Below are positions 60,228-64,000 of a stretch of DNA of 64,000 nt, in pieces. The number at the start of each line of letters is the position of its first letter. Position 1 is the stretch's first letter. This stretch comes from Linnemannia schmuckeri (taxonomy: Eukaryota > Mortierellomycota > Mortierellomycetes > Mortierellales > Mortierellaceae). A model generated the notes under the pieces. The model was not told where the DNA came from and did no database searches. It was given only the letters and a program-made list of their open reading frames with translations. A program made the position numbers and the translations under genes. Where the stretch lies: assembly GCA_029449235.1 (NCBI GenBank), contig JANATG010000002.1:2852001-2916000 (forward strand). The letters run 5' to 3'.

Positions 60228-60275
60228 TTTGTTATTGCTCCGTGTCTAGTCTCTGGTAAGCTTACGGTGCGGGTT

Positions 60276-61051
60276 TTACTTCGATACATTGAAAGACTCC
60301 TCTGTTGGGACTGGCTCCTTTGGATGTTTGGCCTCCATGTGCTGTACAACCAGCTTGTAGTTTGCAATCATCAACTATTTGTCATTTTTGTTTTGTTTAA
60401 TATCAACAGAATTCACATTCGTAAAACATATACAAAGAAAAACGAAGACGAACAGGGTGGTTATTGGAGTATGTTCGGATAGTTGCATTTGTTGTTATTT
60501 TGTTTACCGTTTTGCCACGAGGTGATTTTCGGACAAGACAGAAAGAATGACGAAAGAGAAAAAAAATTACCATGCACTTGGGGCACTTGAACTGGTTTCC
60601 GGCAACCATGGCCTTCAGCTGACTCTTGGGAGGAGCGTTGGCAGCAGCACGTTTCTCAGCGTTGGCTCTATTGAAGCATTGATGTGCATGAATATCCATG
60701 TCAGTTCCGTGGTTCAATTGGTATACTTCGCTGAGGTATGAAGAAGATAGGGAGTCGAATCCATAGAGATTGCGTTTTTGCATTCTGCCCCAGTATCCAG
60801 TTCAAGAGCTTCCTGTATGCTCCTTTGTATCCTCCTGTTTGTGTACCTGGCTTGTTGCTATGAGGTGGAACAAATAGGGTGCAATGCCAAAAAGCGTTAG
60901 TGTGCGTTGTTGCTACATTGTTGATCTGGTTTTCTTTCTTCAGAAGTGTGAACAGACGTGTTGTTGATCAACTGAGAGTTTAATAGAAACGTGTGTGTAT
61001 TTGATGAGTGAATGAGTGAGTGGTAAGTACCTTCTGCAGTCCGCGGGTCAT
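60276..61051 (-). CDS. ZNF706-like small C2H2 zinc-finger protein, with an 11-nt microexon
   Basis: Four exons join exactly: 61051-61031 (MTRGLQK), 60857-60847 (11 nt), 60667-60571 and 60374-60276. They give 75 residues, against 76 for human ZNF706. The basic N-terminus (MTRGLQKQQARANAEKR) is followed by a Lys/Ala-rich 4F5/SERF-like part (AANAPPKSQLKAMVAGNQ). A single C2H2 finger comes next: FKCPKCM ... LVVQHMEAKHPKEPVPTEE. All donors are GT (GTACTT, GTACAC, GTAATT) and acceptors AG (CTCATAG, TCAATAG, AAATAG). The microexon is needed to keep the frame and supplies the residues QQA plus part of an Arg. The protein's role is poorly defined; animal ZNF706 has been linked to stem-cell state and to binding of unfolded proteins. 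It is divergent from the dCMP deaminase gene. Confidence 0.88.
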
Positions 61052-61436
61052 GGCGAGTGTGTGTGCAAGAAGTGTGTTGATTGATGAAGAAAAATAGAAA
61101 GTAAAGAATCAAAAAGAAAAAAAAAAGTTCTAGAATCATGTTTGAAGTATTTCTTGACCTTGAAGGGGGTTCTCCCGAGTGGGTATGGGTGAGCTGTGGC
61201 TTGGAATTGGTTGGTCCCAGTGAGTAAATGATCACAAACCAATGCGCGAGAAACGAGCACCAAGAGAGAGATGATCTCTTTCTTCCTTCCTTCAACACAA
61301 TTCAAGTCAACGCAAGGAATCAACTATTCACGGACACGGACTGAAACAAAGTCACGGATACATACGTACGCAAGGCTCTGTGCCAAAAGATAACTACGCA
61401 TCGAGGACACATACAAATAGGAATTATCAACACAGG
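61052..61436. promoter_or_regulatory. Shared divergent promoter of the ZNF706-like and dCMP deaminase genes
   Basis: Only 385 bp separate the two start codons, which point away from each other. No ORF of interest lies between. Both promoters must be here. Confidence 0.55.
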
Positions 61437-62883
61437 ATGTTTGTTGGCATAGTCGGACCAAGCTGCAGCGGGAAGCACGAGGTTATGAACCTGCTCGCAA
61501 CCATGTACTACTTCACACGCCTCCACCTCCGGTCTTCTCCAACCGACAAAGACTCGCAGTCAGACCGCACAGAGGAACAGCAACATAACGCACAAAGGGG
61601 CCAGGCACGTCTCGAATTCGACACGATCGAGGCTATGCTGGATCATGTCACGCTCAACTGGATGGACCACTTTGTCACCTGCGACGTCAACTCTGTCGAG
61701 GGTGTTGCCATCCTGCGCAAGCGACCCTTCTTCCTCCTGCTCTCTGTCGAAAGTCCCATGATGACACGCTTCCGCCGGTCCGTTGCCAGGTACTCTACTA
61801 ATTCATCATTCTGTATCAGTTGAGATGTTTTTGACTGGTGTTATCGTATCAGAATGACTGACAACCGTGTCTATTGCTACAATACTTAGATGCAAAGGAC
61901 AAGGGCTGGAAGCACCAACGTTGGAAGAATTCGTCGAGCAGACAGATGCGTCTCTGTACAACGCGCCAACTTCACATCTCGCTATTACCTCTGGTTCATC
62001 GCCAACCCTCACACCATCAATATTACTCAACGAGACCTCTCAGCTCCAGCAACGTACCGCCATCACTGCATCTTCATCTTCTTCCTTTTCATCAAACAAC
62101 AACAATACGGCTAATAGTGGAAACTCAACTCCCTCAATGCCCGATCAAGAGGCCATCGCCATCTCACCTGTCCAGTTCTTCAATTCACCTCCGTACAAGC
62201 TGCTCTCCATGTCAGACCTTTCGATCCTCAACCAATACGCTAGCCTCTCCTGCCTGCGGACGGCCATCGAAGGACTCGATATCACCAACCCAGATCTCCT
62301 TCGACCTTCCTGGGACTCTTATTTCATGTACCTGGCGAATTTGGCCGCCCGTCGGTCAAACTGTATGAAGCGTCGGGTCGGTTGTGTGTTGGTGCGTGAG
62401 AAACGAGTCATTGCGACAGGATACAACGGCACGCCCAAAAACCTAACGAATTGCAACGAAGGTGGCTGTTCACGGTGTAACCAGGCAACGCCTTGTGGAA
62501 AGGGTCTAGATCGTTGTCTGTGCATGCATGCTGAAGAGAATGCGCTTCTGGAGGCTGGGAGGGAGCGTGTCGGCAAGGAGAGTACCATCTACTGCAACAC
62601 TTGTCCTTGCCTTGGTAAACAATTTAATCTTTTTTGGCGATAAGAAAAATGGAAAATGAAATTGTCCGCAGTAAATGATTCTGCCTTTGCTAACAATACC
62701 CTTGTTGTTGTTCTCGTTTTGTTAGGATGCGCGATCAAGATTGTGCAAGTGGGAGTGAGCGAAGTCGTTTACTCCGAGTCGTATGGGATGGACGACTTGA
62801 CAGCGGAAGTCTTCCGGAATGCGGGGGTTATCCTTCGTCAGCATGCCACCCCGGGAATCAAGCTTGACCAGTCAAATCCTTGA
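61437..62883 (+). CDS. DCD1: Deoxycytidylate (dCMP) deaminase with N-terminal P-loop domain
   Basis: The enzyme converts dCMP to dUMP, the substrate of thymidylate synthase. The C-terminal half has the zinc deaminase core: MHAEENALLEAG (His ligand and catalytic Glu) and CNTCPCLGCAIKI (the PCxxC Cys ligands). Before these is the Cys/His-rich insert NCNEGGCSRCNQATPCGKGLDRC found in dCMP deaminases. ATGYNGTPKNLTNC is also typical. The N-terminus MFVGIVGPSCSGKHEVMNLL looks like a nucleotide-kinase P-loop; a domain of this kind is common in fungal Dcd1. A Ser/Thr/Asn-rich insertion (about residues 150-215) separates the two parts. Three exons (61437-61789, 61890-62614, 62726-62883) join in phase for 411 residues. 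The last ends GIKLDQSNP. Confidence 0.93.
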
Positions 62884-62989
62884 GGCAAGGTTTTTTTTTT
62901 TTTTTTTTTTTAAAGAAAAGGAACAGACAAACAAGAGCCGCAGCAAATGATCATGGACATGGATATCAAAAAAGAAATGCGTTCCTTCA

Positions 62990-63020
<31 letters not shown>

Positions 63021-64000
63021 AAAAGAAAAAAAAAAAATAAACAAAAAAATTGAGTTGATGACGATCTATGCGCAAGTGCCATCGATGGTATTCATGATCT
63101 GTGGATTAAGATTGATAACTGCCTGGGAAAACGACCAGCTCAAGTAGAAGGACCTCAAGGGGAGGTTGATTATCGATGGTGATGATATTCAGGCACACTC
63201 TCACGCACACACCCAATCAGCTCATTTGCTGATCACTGATGACTATCACTCCCCTCTCCTGTCTCTTTCTGATGCAAATTTCAGGAACCGCTTCAACAAG
63301 GAGGCGTATGCTAACAAGCAAAATAACAAGTCGACAAGCACACGATCTAACAGACCATAAATGAGCGCCAATTGAGTATCCCCGCTCTTGGCATGCACGC
63401 ATCATGGATCATGGATGAGCAATCGTCTATCAGCTGAATACATAGTTGATATCTAGTCCAGTCCACTACAGGTTGTGTTACATATTGTGGTTCGGCAAAA
63501 CGATCCGAAACATTACAGGGGGGACAATTCTGATTCTTTTTCATTGCATCTTCTTATTCCCTCATGGCTTGCAGAAATCAATCTGGTTGGATAATCCCTC
63601 CAGGTCTAATGAGCCGTTGGCAACGTGGGCACGGCGGGTAGGTTGACTAGGGCTGTTGTGGTCCATCATTTCGTTCGTCTTGTCTTCAATGGCATTGAGT
63701 TGGACTCTTCTTTCTTTCGTTCTGTCTTATGTGCATCCCTTTATCTCGTCCATTGGGCGCAGGGACGTTGGGCGTAAAAAGCAAATGAGAAGAGAAAAGC
63801 CATGAAGGCACAGGACAAAGAAAGGTAGTTCTGGTTGTGTGAGTGTGTGTATGTGTGTGTAAATGTATGTACGAATGAAAGAGCGCCTCTTTGGAGTATA
63901 GGTGAGTATGAAAAGAAAAAGAGGTGGCAGACCAATTGAACCTTACTGTCGACCTTTGTGTCCAGATACCGATTACACTCAGACACAGCCCATCAGTGTC
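62884..64000. other. Right edge: downstream of DCD1, no gene supported
   Basis: A T21 run (62891-62911) and an A-rich stretch (about 62988-63047) follow the DCD1 stop closely. A 64-residue frame at 63166-63360 (DANFRNRFNKEAYANKQNNK) has no recognised domain. From 63840 a TG-rich run precedes the right edge. A gene may begin beyond 64000. Confidence 0.45.

Larger units (their letters stand above)
48633..60275. other. 11.6-kb gene-poor, homopolymer-rich region
   Basis: I find no gene I can support between the C2H2 factor and the ZNF706 homologue. Open frames are short (mostly under 100 codons), use rare or no ATG starts and show no domain or convincing splice chain. The sequence is dotted with long homopolymers (A28 at 49309, T25 at 49934, T30 at 54460, C18 at 55311, T25 at 58258). 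The first few hundred bases must be the leader and promoter of the C2H2 factor. No tRNA, rRNA or spliceosomal RNA gene was recognised. The right end (about 59.5-60.2 kb) may hold a decayed coding relic. Noncoding RNAs cannot be excluded. Confidence 0.55.

Noticed and set aside
60680..60780. tRNA-like boxes (TGGTTCAATTGG and GAGTCGAATCC) in an intron of the ZNF706-like gene
   Set aside because: The segments resemble A and B boxes, but acceptor, D and T stems do not pair and the anticodon loop has the wrong size.

Overview
The window reads as nuclear DNA of a filamentous fungus, most likely an early-diverging one (Mucoromycota sensu lato, Mortierella-like; this placement is inferred from gene content and style, not proven). 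The evidence is eukaryotic housekeeping genes split by many short GT-AG introns (mostly 45-450 nt), pyrimidine-rich promoter/5' UTR tracts, long homopolymers and Q/N/S-rich regulatory proteins. There are no bacterial operons, rRNA genes, CRISPR arrays or intact transposons.

Layout. 1-4.7 kb (- strand): the 5' half of SMC2 (condensin) and a cis-prenyltransferase of the Rer2/DHDDS type. 5.6-12.6 kb (+): a very large Munc13/Ync13-like protein (MHD1-C2-MHD2) with a disordered P/G/Q-rich N-terminus. 13.0-14.8 kb (+): a GT49 (LARGE/B4GAT1-like) glycosyltransferase. 15.3-18.2 kb (+): a multi-span membrane protein and a Q-rich coiled-coil protein, both of unknown function. 18.5-21.4 kb (+): the SM protein VPS45. 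21.5-23.6 kb (-): a decayed unknown gene with three in-frame stops and several frameshifts, one at a 7-nt tandem duplication. 24.3-26.9 kb (-): a WD40-like protein. 27.1-31.5 kb (-): MPE1/RBBP6 (3'-end mRNA processing), divergent from ARPC2 (Arp2/3 complex, 32.0-33.8 kb, +). 34.0-34.8 kb (+): mitochondrial uL30m. 35.1-37.8 kb (+): a glutathione S-transferase-like gene preceded by a broken tandem copy. 38.0-39.6 kb (+): an F-box protein. 39.9-44.3 kb (-): a 1,315-residue protein with a GATA-like zinc finger carrying an expanded loop. 44.9-45.7 kb (-): a Q/S-rich ORF. 47.1-48.6 kb (-): a Crz1-like C2H2 transcription factor. 48.6-60.3 kb: an 11.6-kb stretch without a supportable gene, rich in homopolymers. 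60.3-61.1 kb (-): a 75-residue ZNF706 homologue assembled from four exons, one of only 11 nt. 61.4-62.9 kb (+): dCMP deaminase.

The neighbours do not form a pathway. The genes are mostly single-copy housekeeping functions (condensin, dolichol synthesis, vesicle fusion, mRNA 3' processing, actin nucleation, mitochondrial translation, dTMP supply). The parts that most deserve a second look are the two pseudogenes, the microexon, the expanded GATA-like finger, the candidate calcineurin-docking site in the C2H2 factor and the long gene-poor stretch upstream of it. I did not find a convincing new multi-gene system.
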